Shown here piece by piece: positions 34,293-43,768 of a DNA stretch of 64,000 nucleotides. Position 1 is the first letter of the stretch. Every line of letters begins with the position of its first letter. The notes under the pieces were generated by a model. It made no database searches and was not told the origin of the DNA. It saw only the letters and a program-made list of their open reading frames with translations. The position numbers and the translations under genes were made by a program. Source of the DNA: Streptococcus halichoeri (GTDB lineage: Bacteria; Bacillota; Bacilli; Lactobacillales; Streptococcaceae). Location: NCBI RefSeq assembly GCF_009870755.1, contig NZ_WLZU01000005.1, positions 31,360-95,359 on the forward strand, read 5' to 3'.

Positions 34293-35507
34293 TTATTGAT
34301 ATTTAAAACTACGTCGCAATTCTTTTTCGCTTTGCGCTTCTTTTGCTAAGGTGTGCTGATAATGCATTGATAAAATCAAGCCTACGCCGATTAAATTGGA
34401 AATTAAGGCTGAGCCTCCCTGCGAGATAAAGGGCAAGGGAATCCCTGTCAAGGGAAGAATACCTGTCGCTGCGCCGATATTTTCAAAGATATGAAATAAA
34501 ATCATCATAATAAAGCCTGTGGCTATATAGGTATAAAAGAGATTATTAAGCTCAAAAGTTACCCTAACCATGCGGTAGATTAGTAAAAGATAGAGGGTTA
34601 AAAGGAAGGTCGAGCCAATAAAGCCAAAATTTTCTGCGATAACTGTGAAAATCATATCACTTTCACGGACAGGCACTAGTAAATCAATCACATTAAAACC
34701 TTTGCCACGAAAACCCCCACTCCCAATCGAAATCATACTTTGCGTCTGTTGATAAGCAATGGTCTCTGAAAAATCAAAAGGGGTTAACCAAGCTGAAATC
34801 CGGTTTATCTTATAAGTATCCATACCCAGATGATAAAGCAATTCCTTGCCTTGGGGCAACAAGAAAACTAGGAAAAAACCAGCCAGCAAAAGCACCAATA
34901 CCAAAAGTATCGGAAGAATGATCCGCCAGGAAATGCCAGCAATCAGCACCATGCCAGACAAAATAGCAAAGAAGACCAGAGCTGTCCCAAAGTCCTTTTG
35001 CAAGGCCAATAAAACCATTACCGGCAGAGTTACCAAGGCGTAGAGACCAAGGAGCTGCCAATCTGCTTTTAAGTCACTTCGCTCCTTGCCTTGTCTAAAC
35101 CAAACTGTTAGGCGGGCCATCACTAATATATAGGAAATCTTCATAAATTCCGAAGGCTGAAAAAGCGTCACCGAACCAAGGGAAATCCAGTTTTTAGCAC
35201 CCGTTGCAGCCACTAACTGCGGACTGTAGAAAAGCAAAGGCAAAACCATTAACATCAGGCCTAAGCCATACAGATAAGGGGTTAACTTCCACAAAAAACT
35301 CCGCTTAAAGAACATCAAAATAAAGGCTAGCACAGAGCCAAATAAAATCCATAGCCCCTGCTGGATGAGCATTCGTGCCATATGTTGGGGGTAATCATGA
35401 TAGGTTGCAGCATAAATAGAGACAAAACCGATTAAGACTAAGAAAAAGACGGGTAAAATAATGGCGTAATCAATCCGCTGATCAACAGCTTTCACTTTGT
35501 GGGTCAT
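34293..35507 (-). CDS. rodA: SEDS family peptidoglycan polymerase RodA
   Basis: A 404-residue protein with ten membrane helices that polymerises lipid II in peripheral cell-wall growth. Family landmarks: SLGSVTLFQPSEFMKI, LALQKDFGTALVFF (with the catalytic-site Asp), SIGSGGFRGKGF and FISQGGSALISNLIGVGLILSM. The start MTHKVK is chosen because AAGGAAATATC precedes it; an upstream in-frame codon lacks a ribosome site. A small gap without structure separates it from the HAD gene. Confidence 0.95.
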   Translation of the reverse strand: MTHKVKAVDQRIDYAIILPVFFLVLIGFVSIYAATYHDYPQHMARMLIQQGLWILFGSVLAFILMFFKRSFLWKLTPYLYGLGLMLMVLPLLFYSPQLVAATGAKNWISLGSVTLFQPSEFMKISYILVMARLTVWFRQGKERSDLKADWQLLGLYALVTLPVMVLLALQKDFGTALVFFAILSGMVLIAGISWRIILPILLVLVLLLAGFFLVFLLPQGKELLYHLGMDTYKINRISAWLTPFDFSETIAYQQTQSMISIGSGGFRGKGFNVIDLLVPVRESDMIFTVIAENFGFIGSTFLLTLYLLLIYRMVRVTFELNNLFYTYIATGFIMMILFHIFENIGAATGILPLTGIPLPFISQGGSALISNLIGVGLILSMHYQHTLAKEAQSEKELRRSFKYQ

Positions 35508-35789
35508 GATATTTCCTTCTTTAATGATAAGCATTATTATACCATTTTTTTATTGTACCCCTTAATCAAAACCTTATTTTTAGTGAACTTTTATTAAAAT
35601 CGCTGCGCCCCTCCTACTATAACTGTTCAAAGCAAGTGCTGTAGTCAATAAGCCAGCAGGATTCCATAGCTGTGCTATTGACCTAGATCCAAAAAAACTT
35701 TGAGATGCTAAGCTTTGCAAATAGAAGCACCAAGGCAGTGTGACCAAGCAAAGGGAGCACCCGCTAGACAGCAAGGTTAACTAGTAAAA

Positions 35790-36260
35790 ATGGCCACAGA
35801 ATTTCTTATTTATCAGACAGAAGATGGACTTACTAAAATTGACGTCCAAATGGAAAACGAAACCGTCTGGCTGACATTAGATCAACTAGCTGAGTTATTT
35901 CAAAGAGATAAATCTACTATTTCAAAAGACCGTATCACCTCTGACGATATTGTCATCGCAAAAAACTATCTATCCGAGAAAGAGCTAAAAACACTAAATC
36001 GCATTGTCAGCACATTCTTTGATGTGGCAGAGTTGCGAGCCGAAAGTCCCCATCCTATGTATATGAAGGACTGGGTTAAAGAATTAGATGATTTTGCAAT
36101 TAGATATGGTCAAGGTATACTGCCTAGCACTGGTAAAGTCAGCCACAAACAAGCTAGTCAAAAAACAAATGCAGAGTTCAAAACTATAAAAAATTAAATA
36201 ACCAAAGTTGAAGAAGCTTTCTTGGAAACAATCAAACAAGTTGAAAAATTGGACAACTAA
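35790..36260 (+). pseudogene. RhuM-family remnant with large internal deletion
   Basis: Residues 1-48 (LIYQTEDGLTKIDVQMENETVWLT to LFQRDKSTISK) match the start of RhuM-like proteins. The frame then jumps to IVIAKNYLSEKELKTLNRIV and MYMKDWVKELDDF, which belong near the C-terminus of this roughly 330-residue family. About 190 residues are missing in frame. After TAA at 36195 the frame continues ITKVEEAFLETIKQVEKLDN to 36260, the expected family end. It is surely non-functional. RhuM genes are typical cargo of islands and restriction loci. Confidence 0.8.
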
Positions 36261-36557
36261 AAAACCACGTTCAAATTTGGTCAAGGCGAGCATGAGACGA
36301 ATCGGTACAATAAATGAGGCATAAAATGGCCCTCTTTATTGTGCCATTTTAACCTAAAATGGGGTGAAAAACTATGTGGATATTTAGTCTCAGATGCTCA
36401 CCTGGCTAGAGTTTTACCAGATGATAGGCTAGTCAACAAGATAACTAAACGAGCCCATAGATCCTACAAACGTCCCTGTGACTTTACAGCCACACTACCG
36501 TCAACCTGAGAAATTATACCTAAGCAAACTGCCGCTTTATCCCCTTTTAAATTCAGC
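36261..36557. other. Gap between the RhuM remnant and tRNA-Arg
   Basis: No credible ORF, promoter or repeat was recognised, only a weak AAATGG/CCATTT pairing near 36330-36360. With the RhuM scar it looks like decayed accessory DNA. Confidence 0.3.
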
Positions 36558-36602
36558 ATACAACAAAAAGAGTCTGAACACTTTTTTGTCTCAGAGTCTT
36601 TT
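36558..36602 (-). terminator. Likely terminator of tRNA-Arg
   Basis: Minus strand: AGACTCTGA pairs with TTCAGACTCT, with one unpaired base, followed by TTTTTG, just after the tRNA 3' end. Confidence 0.7.
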
Positions 36603-36614
36603 ATCGTTATGTAA

Positions 36615-36686
36615 TGATCCCTGCCGGAATCGAACCAGCAACTACTCCTTAGGAGGGAGGTGTTATATCCATTGAACTAAGGGATC
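36615..36686 (-). tRNA. tRNA-Arg (anticodon CCU)
   Basis: A full cloverleaf: 7-bp acceptor stem GATCCCT/AGGGATC, D arm, anticodon loop CTCCTAA (anticodon CCT), 4-nt variable loop, and T arm GCTGG-TTCGATT-CCGGC. CCA is not encoded. The outermost anticodon-stem pair appears to be a C-T mismatch (27-43). It reads the rare AGG codon. Confidence 0.95.
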
Positions 36687-36985
36687 AAGATTAGCTTCCT
36701 CTATTTTAACCTAGAAAAATCGAGAATGCAAGGATACTTAAAGCATTTTTATAGTTAAAGCAAAATTGGGTGCTACTTGTCTAACTAAAAGAGAGGTTTA
36801 GCAACATAGGAAAACGCGTTCGCCCGGCTAATGTTCCTTCTTATGGCAATGGCAGGAAATGGCCTCTGACAAGACTACTGTACTGAGTGCGGCTATTTCA
36901 AAGCAAGTCAGTTTGGGTAGGCTTTTGCTGAGGCTTATGGCGACAGATAGTCTCCAAGAAATCATGAGTTACTCAGATGATGGCA

Positions 36986-37028
36986 CTAAAAAACTGCCTT
37001 ATGACCAAGTCACAATAGCAGTTTTTGT
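36986..37028 (-). terminator. Terminator of rplS
   Basis: Minus strand: AAAACTGC pairs with GGCAGTTTT after a long loop, followed by TT. It lies 45 bp after the rplS stop. Between it and the tRNA (36687-36985) nothing was recognised. Confidence 0.75.
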
Positions 37029-37072
37029 AGTGTTTTTTTCTGTCGCTGTCTAAATCCCAGTGGATTCTTTGA

Positions 37073-37420
37073 TTAACGACGGATTTCTTTGATACGCGCC
37101 GCTTTACCTTGCAATGCACGCAAGTAGTAAAGTTTAGCACGGCGAACTTTACCATAACGAACAACTTCAATTTTTGCAACACGTGGTGTGTGGATTGGGA
37201 AAGTCCGTTCAACACCAATACCGCCAGAAATTTTACGAACTGTGTACATTTCTGAAATGCCTTGGCCTTTACGAGAAATAACGACACCTTCAAAAATCTG
37301 GATACGTTCGCGAGAACCTTCGACAACCTTAGCGTGAACACGTACAGTGTCTCCAGGACGGAATGAAGGGATGTCAGTGCGCAATTGACCTTCTGTCAAA
37401 CTTTGGATTAATGGATTCAT
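37073..37420 (-). CDS. rplS: 50S ribosomal protein L19
   Basis: A 115-residue ribosomal protein at the interface between subunits. [35 protein letters not shown] and [46 protein letters not shown] are the standard L19 sequence. The start MNPLI is chosen because AGGAGAAGAAAAA precedes it; the 9-codon upstream extension is untypical. It is a single-gene unit with its own promoter, leader hairpin and terminator. Confidence 0.98.
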   Translation of the reverse strand: MNPLIQSLTEGQLRTDIPSFRPGDTVRVHAKVVEGSRERIQIFEGVVISRKGQGISEMYTVRKISGGIGVERTFPIHTPRVAKIEVVRYGKVRRAKLYYLRALQGKAARIKEIRR

Positions 37421-37477
37421 TTTTTCTTCTCCTATCTTACTAATCATTAAGTACTTGTCTCAGCGGATTAGCGATTT

Positions 37478-37533
37478 CTTATGTGTCCATCACACATAAG
37501 CTAAATTATACCATGTCTGATAGGGTTTGTAAA
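37478..37533 (-). promoter_or_regulatory. rplS promoter and leader hairpin
   Basis: TTTACA (37528-37533) and TATAAT (37505-37510) are 17 bp apart on the minus strand. Directly after the start site a perfect 9-bp hairpin CTTATGTGT/ACACATAAG (37478-37500) opens an 80-nt leader. It occupies the position of the known Firmicutes L19 leader, but I cannot match it to that family by eye. Confidence 0.75.
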
Positions 37534-37717
37534 GCTAGGCTAGACATTTTAAATTTTTAACCGCAAACTGCTTGTTTAGGTTGCTGTAAGTCTAATCAAA
37601 GCTGGGCTGGCCTTTTTCTGTCGCCAAATGAGACCAGAACTTATGGTTTGCTTGGGTGCGGATTTTTTAGCGAAGCTGGGTAAAAGCTCTGTATACAGGG
37701 TCAAAGCCGGCTGCTAG

Positions 37718-38953
37718 CTAGTTTTCTTCTTTGAGGGGCACTGCTATTTCTTGTAGGCCGTAAATAGTCTGACGCCGATCAACAACATAGGCAACGACAC
37801 AGACAAGAAAGAAGGCTGGTAACTGATGAGGGCCAAACACTTCATAGCCAATTATGATGGGTGTTACTACTGTGTTTGTCGCACTGCCAAAAACCGCCGT
37901 GTAACCTAGAGCTGCCACAAGTACGACTGGTAAGCCCAAATGAGGTGCTAGTAAGACGCCAAGACTAGCCCCAATCGCAAAAAGCGGGGTCACCTCTCCA
38001 CCTTGAAAGCCAGCAGCGATGGTGATCACCGTAAATATTAGCTTTAATACCCAATCATAGCTATATATGGGACCACCACTTAAAGCAGCATCGATCAAGT
38101 TTGTCCCCAAACCGCTATAGCGGCCCAGATGGCATAGCATCAATAATAGAGACAACAGACAACCCACACTGGCAATGCGTAAGTACGGATTAGATAGCTT
38201 TTTGGCAAGAAAGCTTTTCGCCTGCGCTAGCAAATAGGCAAAGAGATTGCCAACTATTCCAAAGCAAAGGCCCAGAATGACTAATTTCCCAAGCATTAGG
38301 GGTGTTATGGTTAGGGTGGCTGGTAAGGGCCAGACAAATTTTTCTAAGCCTAGGCCATGACTGGTCAGAGCTGCTGTAAAAGCAGCAATACTAGTTGGAA
38401 ATAAGCTTTGCAAGCAGAGCTGATCTAAGACCAAAACTTCCAAGGCAAAGAAGGTAGCAGCCATTGGTGTTTGAAAAAGACCAGCAAAGCCGGCTGCCAT
38501 CCCCATCATTAAAAAGCTTCGACCGGACTTGATGCCAGGGAAATAACGATGCAGATAATGTGAAAGTGTCGCGCCGATTTGCACTGCAACTCCCTCACGA
38601 CCAGCACTACCACCAAACAAGTGAGTAAGCCAGGTGGTCACCATTACCAACGGGACCAACCGTAAAGGGAGCCCTGGTTCTTTACCTTGACCAACTTCAA
38701 AAACCAGACTCAGACCTTTTTTTGATTTGCCTCCAAATCGTTGATAAATAAATATGATGATAAGGCCAGCTAAGGCTAAAAAAGGAAGAAGGGCGAAGAT
38801 GTGATTGGTGCGATAGGCAGAGATAGCAAGTAACACGCGTCCAAAAAGTGCGGAAAAACTCCCTACCAACAGGCCAATACCTATAGCTGCTACACTAAGT
38901 ACCCCTATTTGTGCGAGGGTCTGATCATGCAAGTGTTGCAGTGATTTAAGCAT
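37718..38953 (-). CDS. ClC family chloride/fluoride-type channel or antiporter
   Basis: A 411-residue ClC-family membrane protein with about ten hydrophobic segments. The selectivity motif GSAGREGVAVQIGA keeps the gating Glu, MAATFFALEVL follows, and FGSATNTVVTP lies late in the protein. There are no C-terminal CBS domains. It probably moves chloride, with or without proton exchange. MLKSLQ is used as the start: TGAGGAAA lies 9 nt upstream, and the ATG overlaps the chorismate mutase stop (ATGCTTAA). Confidence 0.9.
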   Translation of the reverse strand: MLKSLQHLHDQTLAQIGVLSVAAIGIGLLVGSFSALFGRVLLAISAYRTNHIFALLPFLALAGLIIIFIYQRFGGKSKKGLSLVFEVGQGKEPGLPLRLVPLVMVTTWLTHLFGGSAGREGVAVQIGATLSHYLHRYFPGIKSGRSFLMMGMAAGFAGLFQTPMAATFFALEVLVLDQLCLQSLFPTSIAAFTAALTSHGLGLEKFVWPLPATLTITPLMLGKLVILGLCFGIVGNLFAYLLAQAKSFLAKKLSNPYLRIASVGCLLSLLLMLCHLGRYSGLGTNLIDAALSGGPIYSYDWVLKLIFTVITIAAGFQGGEVTPLFAIGASLGVLLAPHLGLPVVLVAALGYTAVFGSATNTVVTPIIIGYEVFGPHQLPAFFLVCVVAYVVDRRQTIYGLQEIAVPLKEEN

Positions 38954-39233
38954 GATTGGTTTCCTCACTTATCTTATCTTGGAAGTGACGCGAAGCAGCC
39001 ATAATGGCCTGAAAGCTTTCCAAAATCGCAGGCTGGTAAGCCTTATTGTGAACTTCATCTGCTATTTTTTCCAGAGTACGTGCTTCACGTGCTTGATCTA
39101 AAATAGGGAGCCTTTGCTTGCGCTTATAATCTAAAACTTGCTGAACTAAGTACATGCGCTGTTCTAAAAGCGAAACAAGTTCTATATTCAATTGATCAAT
39201 CTCTTTTCTAACGGTTTGTAGTTGGTCGCTCAT
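38946..39233 (-). CDS. Stand-alone chorismate mutase (AroQ class)
   Basis: A 95-residue all-helical AroQ-type enzyme converting chorismate to prephenate for Phe and Tyr. Active-site residues can be placed in VRKEIDQLNIELVSLLEQRMYLVQQV (Arg and Glu) and YKRKQRLPILDQAREA (Lys, Arg, Asp, Glu). It overlaps the ClC gene by 8 nt and follows the flavodoxin gene by 95 bp; this trio is common in streptococci although no shared role is known. Confidence 0.92.
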   Translation of the reverse strand: MSDQLQTVRKEIDQLNIELVSLLEQRMYLVQQVLDYKRKQRLPILDQAREARTLEKIADEVHNKAYQPAILESFQAIMAASRHFQDKISEETNHA

Positions 39234-39328
39234 GCCTTCTTCTCCTTTGGCAGCAAAAATGAGGCAAGGGATGACAAGCTATTTGCGCCTGATTCCTTGA
39301 CCTCACTATGATCTGGTAATGTAAATGC

Positions 39329-39778
39329 TTATAAGTTTTGCACCGCTGCTGATAATTGTGTTGCAAACTGCTCTAGATTTTCAATGTCTTCATCTTCAGC
39401 TGCTAAATCAACCTTGACAGAATCAGCACCTTTTTTGGCACCCGTTAAAGCAAATTGCTCTTCAAACTCATCAACAGATTTACAGAAATAATCATAGAAA
39501 GTGTCGCCAGAGCCGACCACGCCATAAACCTTACCTGACAAATCTAAATCCTGCAAATCCTCGTAAAAATCAACAATTTCATCTGGTAAATCACCATCGC
39601 CATAGGTATAAGTAGCAACGATGGCAATATCAGCATCTTCAAAATCTGAGGCATCTACGGTTGTGCACTCATCAAGTTCAACATCATGGCCTAATTCTTC
39701 GAGTTTATTTGCGACAATGTCAGCAATTTCTTCAGTATTTCCTGTCATGCTGGCATAAACGATTTTTGCAAATGCCAT
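39329..39778 (-). CDS. fld: Flavodoxin
   Basis: A 149-residue FMN-binding electron carrier. The phosphate-binding loop YASMTGNTEEIAD lies at residues 8-20, YTYGDGDLPDE supplies the first isoalloxazine loop, and GSGDTFYDYFCKSVDEFE the second. It is acidic overall, as usual. The start MAFAKIV is chosen, with TTTGGAGGAAAAT directly upstream. It is transcribed from 60 bp after adenosine deaminase. Confidence 0.95.
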   Translation of the reverse strand: MAFAKIVYASMTGNTEEIADIVANKLEELGHDVELDECTTVDASDFEDADIAIVATYTYGDGDLPDEIVDFYEDLQDLDLSGKVYGVVGSGDTFYDYFCKSVDEFEEQFALTGAKKGADSVKVDLAAEDEDIENLEQFATQLSAAVQNL

Positions 39779-39837
39779 ATTTTCCTCCAAACTTCACTAA
39801 ACTTTCTTTATTTTACCATAAACTGACAAGAAAAGCA

Positions 39838-40863
39838 TTACTGATTCAGATAGGGCTGATAAGCAGCGCTTAGACGCTGCAGAATTTTTGCTTTTTCAGC
39901 TTTTGAAGCAAAGGAGGCCTTGAGAGCATCTTGATTGTGTTGGTAAAAATCAGCAAGGCTTGTATCAAAGTAGGCCGCATATAGCTGATATTCTTTCGTT
40001 AAGTTGGTATCTGAAACCGTCCGATTATCTGTATTAATACTAATGGGTAGGCCTGCCGCTTTTAGCAACTGATAGGGAAAGGCATCAATGCTTGGAGCGG
40101 CCTTTGTTTGCAGATTGCTACTCAGGCATAACTCTGCTGTAATCTCTTGCTTGCGCATGTCCTCTAATAAGTCCGGTCGCTTACTCAAAGCCGTCGCGTG
40201 TCCTAAGCGTTTAACCCCCAAAGCAATGGCATCCCCAATATAGTTAGGACAGCCACATTCGCCAGCATGCAGCGTAAAAGGCAAGCCAAGGCTTTTGGTT
40301 TCTTCAATGATTGCTGCCAAATAGCTGGGCGGAAAATCCAGTTCATTGCCTGCAAAATCAAAACCTACAAGGCCTTTTTGGGCAAACGCAATCGCTTGCT
40401 CAAAAATACTTTTAGACCTGGCCAAGGGCGACTGCCGCATGCCACAGACAATGATTTTAACAAGGATGCCATATTCCTCTTGGGCTTTTTGGGTTCCTTC
40501 AAAAACAGCCTCCATAATCTCAGAGACAGTTAAGCCTTGATCCATTGATAGCTCCGGTGCAAAGCGCATTTCCAGATACAAGACATGCTCTTTTGCTGCT
40601 TGCCTAGCCACATCATAGGCAGCTAAAGCCAAGGCTTCTTGTGTTTGTAAAAGCGGCCGGATGACATCAAAAGCCTTCAAATAATCCATTAAGGACTCAG
40701 CTGTTGCTGGCGCTGTAACAAGGGCCTTTAGCGCCGCATCCTCACTAGGAAGCTTCACCTGGGCTAGCTTTGCTAATTGACGAATGCACCCAAGGGATAA
40801 GGAACCATCTAAATGACAATGGAGTTCTACCTTAGGGAGTTGTCTATATAATTGGGCATCCAA
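39838..40863 (-). CDS. add: Adenosine deaminase
   Basis: A 341-residue zinc enzyme converting adenosine to inosine in purine salvage. Metal and catalytic residues are visible: [12 protein letters not shown] (His-x-His), FTLHAGECG (His and Glu), RLGHATAL (His) and [14 protein letters not shown] (Asp). The start codon is TTG, because the nearest ATG codons are out of frame; GAGGTGAT lies about 10 nt upstream. Length is normal. Confidence 0.95.
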   Translation of the reverse strand: MDAQLYRQLPKVELHCHLDGSLSLGCIRQLAKLAQVKLPSEDAALKALVTAPATAESLMDYLKAFDVIRPLLQTQEALALAAYDVARQAAKEHVLYLEMRFAPELSMDQGLTVSEIMEAVFEGTQKAQEEYGILVKIIVCGMRQSPLARSKSIFEQAIAFAQKGLVGFDFAGNELDFPPSYLAAIIEETKSLGLPFTLHAGECGCPNYIGDAIALGVKRLGHATALSKRPDLLEDMRKQEITAELCLSSNLQTKAAPSIDAFPYQLLKAAGLPISINTDNRTVSDTNLTKEYQLYAAYFDTSLADFYQHNQDALKASFASKAEKAKILQRLSAAYQPYLNQ

Positions 40864-41023
40864 TCCTTCATCACCTCACATTTGTATTTTTACTATCATA
40901 CCAAACTTAGCTTTAAAATCAAGCGTTTTTTCAAGCTTATTTGATTTCTAAACAAGATTTTGTACAGACCGCTGAAAACTTTGGTAAGATAAAGTTACAA
41001 AAACAAAAAAGCGAGGAGACACT

Positions 41024-41791
41024 ATGGCACAATATACTTTACCTAAAGTCTGGAAAAATACCCAGCCACAAGGCCTTAACAGTGATACTGCAGGTAGTCG
41101 CTTTGAGCAAACTCTCCCCAAAGGAGATAAGCCTTACCAACTTTATACCTTAAGCACTCCAAACGGCATTAAGCCGATCATTCTTTTGGAAGAATTGCTA
41201 GCGCTTGGGATTACAGACGCCCAGTACAACATGTATAAAATTAACATTATGAAAGGCGAGCAATTTGGTAGTGATTTTGTAGCTCTTAATCCCAATTCCA
41301 AAATTCCTGCTCTTTTGGATCAAGCACAAGGTGGGCTGCGCATTTTTGAATCAGCGCATATCTTATGGCACATTGCCAAAAAACATCAGGCCTTTTTAGG
41401 GGAAACCCCACAGGAGCAAAGTGAAGTCCTCAACTGGCTCTTTTGGCAAACCGGAGCAGCACCCTTTTTAGGTGGTGGCTTTGGCCATTTCTTCAAATAT
41501 GCTCCGGAAAAACTAGAATATCCGATTAATCGCTACACCATGGAAACAAAACGTCAATTAGATTTGCTTGATCAACTCTTAGCAAAACGTACCTACATCG
41601 CTGGTGAACATTACACTATTGCTGATATTGCCATTTGGTCTTGGTATGGTCGCCTTTTAGATGATAAAGTTTATCCAGGCGCAGCCCAATTCCTAGATGG
41701 TCAAAGCTATCATCATCTCCACCGCTGGAATGAACTTATCAAGCAACGCCCAGCTGTCCAAAAAGCACTTGAAAAATCCTACGATGATTAA
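41024..41791 (+). CDS. Glutathione S-transferase, YghU-like
   Basis: A 255-residue protein with an N-terminal thioredoxin-like domain (YQLYTLSTPNGIKPIILLEELLALG to SKIPALLD and IFESAHILWHIAKK) and an all-helical C-terminal domain (AGEHYTIADIAIWSWYGRL). The overall match is to the YghU/Nu-class GST group, which has disulfide-bond reductase activity with glutathione. AGCGAGGAGACACT precedes the ATG. Together with known streptococcal glutathione synthesis or uptake it may serve in oxidative defence. Single gene with its own terminator. Confidence 0.9.
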   Translation: MAQYTLPKVWKNTQPQGLNSDTAGSRFEQTLPKGDKPYQLYTLSTPNGIKPIILLEELLALGITDAQYNMYKINIMKGEQFGSDFVALNPNSKIPALLDQAQGGLRIFESAHILWHIAKKHQAFLGETPQEQSEVLNWLFWQTGAAPFLGGGFGHFFKYAPEKLEYPINRYTMETKRQLDLLDQLLAKRTYIAGEHYTIADIAIWSWYGRLLDDKVYPGAAQFLDGQSYHHLHRWNELIKQRPAVQKALEKSYDD

Positions 41792-41802
41792 AACCTCACA
41801 AA

Positions 41803-41847
41803 AGCCTCAAGCTTACTGTAGCCCTGTCTACATTCCTTGGGGCTTTT
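41803..41847 (+). terminator. Terminator of the GST gene
   Basis: AGCCTCAA pairs with TTGGGGCT (one G-T) across a 26-nt loop, followed by TTTT. Directly after it, TGATATAAT (41849-41857) is an extended -10 for the next gene. Confidence 0.75.
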
Positions 41848-41925
41848 ATGATATAATGAGACAAATAGTTAACTTTGCCACTTGCTTGATTTCTGGGCTT
41901 TTGGCAACAATAGAAAGTGAAAATC

Positions 41926-42861
41926 ATGTCCTTTTACCAAACCATCCTTGATACCATAAAACAATATAATACTATCATTATTCACCGCCATCAAAATCCT
42001 GATCCTGACGCTCTTGGTAGCCAAATAGGGCTAAAGCAACTCATCCAAGATAACTTTCCTGACAAAACCGTTTTAGCAACGGGCTACGATGAACCAAGCC
42101 TCACTTGGATTGGAACCATGGATCAGGTCAAAGACGAACAATACCATGGTGCACTGGTAATTGTAACGGATACTGCGAACCGTCCCAGGATAGACGATCA
42201 ACGCTATGCTACTGGTGATACCCTAATCAAAATCGACCATCATCCAGACGATGACGTCTATGGTGACATTTCCCTTGTTGACACCAAGGCCTCAAGTGCT
42301 AGTGAGATTGTTGCTGATTTTGCCTTAACTATGCACCTTAGCTTATCTGCCCGTTCTGCTCAATACCTCTATACAGGAATTGTTGGCGATACCGGACGCT
42401 TCTTGTACCCATCAACGACTAGTAAAACTCTGGCAATTGCTAGTACCCTGCGCACCTTTGATTTTGATTTTTCTGCTATTGCTAGGCAGATGGAATCTTT
42501 CCCTTATAAAATTGCTAAATTACAAGGCTATGTCTTTGAACACTTGGACATGGATGCTTCTGGGGTGGCTCGTATCGTTTTAACACAGGATATTCTCAAA
42601 GCCTATGATGTAACGGATGCTGAAAGCTCAGCTATTGTTTCTACACCTGGAAAAATCGATAATGTGCAAACCTGGGCTATTTTCGTTGAGCAAGCCGATG
42701 GCCATTATCGCGTGCGCATGCGCAGTAAAATAAAACCGATTAATGCCATCGCCAAAAAGCATCATGGCGGCGGTCACCCGCTGGCTAGCGGAGCTAATTC
42801 CTATAGTTTAGCTGAAAATGAGCAAATCTTTCAAGAGTTAATTGCGCTGGTGCAAGCATAA
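41926..42861 (+). CDS. DHH/DHHA1 phosphoesterase (NrnA-like)
   Basis: A 311-residue DHH phosphoesterase, expected to degrade short RNAs, pAp or pApA. DHH-domain motifs: HRHQNPDPDALGSQIG, VTDTANRPRID and IKIDHHPDDD; the DHHA1 domain ends with HHGGGHPLASGA. The ATG at 41926 (MSFYQTIL) is used; a GTG nine bases upstream is in frame but less likely. In streptococci this class includes Pde2, which acts after GdpP in cyclic di-AMP turnover; whether this is that protein is inference. Confidence 0.9.
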   Translation: MSFYQTILDTIKQYNTIIIHRHQNPDPDALGSQIGLKQLIQDNFPDKTVLATGYDEPSLTWIGTMDQVKDEQYHGALVIVTDTANRPRIDDQRYATGDTLIKIDHHPDDDVYGDISLVDTKASSASEIVADFALTMHLSLSARSAQYLYTGIVGDTGRFLYPSTTSKTLAIASTLRTFDFDFSAIARQMESFPYKIAKLQGYVFEHLDMDASGVARIVLTQDILKAYDVTDAESSAIVSTPGKIDNVQTWAIFVEQADGHYRVRMRSKIKPINAIAKKHHGGGHPLASGANSYSLAENEQIFQELIALVQA

Positions 42862-42876
42862 ACTGAAAGAAAATGC

Positions 42877-42905
42877 TTGTCAAAGGCTGCAAGTTTTGAT
42901 AAGAT
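42877..42905 (+). promoter_or_regulatory. Promoter of rpmE2
   Basis: TTGTCA (42877-42882) and TAAGAT (42900-42905) are 17 bp apart, with a TGA extension before the -10. Confidence 0.75.
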
Positions 42906-42964
42906 AGAATGGTTAATAACTATGGCGCCAAGAAGGGCTATGGCAGAAAGGAAATTTTTTTAAG

Positions 42965-43225
42965 ATGAGAAAAGACATCCATCCAGAATATCGTCCAGTT
43001 GTTTTCTTAGATACAACTACAGGTTACCAATTCCTTAGTGGTTCAACAAAACCTTCTAAGGAAACCGTTGAATTTGAAGGGGAAACTTACCCACTTATCC
43101 GTGTGGAAATTTCATCAGATTCACACCCATTCTATACAGGACGTCAAAAGTTCACTCAAGCAGATGGACGCGTGGACCGTTTCAACAAAAAATACGGTTT
43201 CAAAGACGCAAATGCTGCAAAATAA
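42965..43225 (+). CDS. rpmE2: 50S ribosomal protein L31, type B
   Basis: An 86-residue L31 of the zinc-free type [28 protein letters not shown], no CxxC motif, and the insertion and end ([24 protein letters not shown]) of that class. It is built without zinc and therefore suits zinc-poor conditions. GAAAGGAAATTTTTTTAAG precedes the ATG. Codon use is that of a highly expressed gene. Single gene. Confidence 0.97.
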   Translation: MRKDIHPEYRPVVFLDTTTGYQFLSGSTKPSKETVEFEGETYPLIRVEISSDSHPFYTGRQKFTQADGRVDRFNKKYGFKDANAAK

Positions 43226-43243
43226 ACCAAAGATTACTATTAA

Positions 43244-43276
43244 ACCACTGCTCTACTTTAGGAGCAGTGGTTTTTT
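43244..43276 (+). terminator. Terminator of rpmE2
   Basis: ACCACTGCTC pairs with GAGCAGTGGT (10 bp), followed by TTTTT. Confidence 0.93.
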
Positions 43277-43358
43277 CTTCTTCTAAAAAGAGAGACTGCA
43301 AGCATGTTATTTTTTCCCGTTGGGATAACTACAGCATCTCCTAGCATTATCTTGGCTT

Positions 43359-43766
43359 TTAAGCCTCGTCATCATCAAGAGCAGCCAAAAGGTCATTAAC
43401 CTTTTGGATATTTTCACGGGCAAAAGCTTGAATATCGTCTTTTTGTCCGAGCAATTCAGCATTTAGATAGCTAATGACCATAGGCATGTTCATCCCAGCA
43501 TAAAGTTCAAAGTGGCGCCCTGTCAAAAGAACTTGTGAAACCACATTGCAAGGTGTACCTCCTAGTAAATCAGCAAAGACCAGGAAGTCACCATCTGCTA
43601 GTGGTGCAATCTGCTTAAGGAAGCGTTCTTTAAATGACGCTGCGCCTTCTTCTGGTTCCAAACCCAGCGTTACGATATTGTTTTGAGGGCCCATAATCAT
43701 TTCGGTACTTTGTTTCAAAGCATGGCAAAAGTTACCATGACTTACCAGTATAAGGGTCTTACTCAT
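43359..43766 (-). CDS. PTS mannose-family EIIA
   Basis: A 135-residue EIIA of the Man (PTS EIIA-man) family. The phosphorylated His is in LILVSHGNFCHAL near residue 10, and FADLLGGTPCNV is the second conserved block. It passes phosphate from HPr to EIIB. It ends the bgaC-EIIB-EIIC-EIID-EIIA unit. The acidic end (ALDDDEA) is followed by the convergent rpmE2 gene; no clear terminator of its own was found. Confidence 0.93.
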   Translation of the reverse strand: MSKTLILVSHGNFCHALKQSTEMIMGPQNNIVTLGLEPEEGAASFKERFLKQIAPLADGDFLVFADLLGGTPCNVVSQVLLTGRHFELYAGMNMPMVISYLNAELLGQKDDIQAFARENIQKVNDLLAALDDDEA

Positions 43767-43768
43767 AT

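Noticed and set aside
36688..36985. Possible gene between rplS and tRNA-Arg
   Set aside because: Open stretches are short, lack ribosome sites, and the right part is the rplS terminator region.
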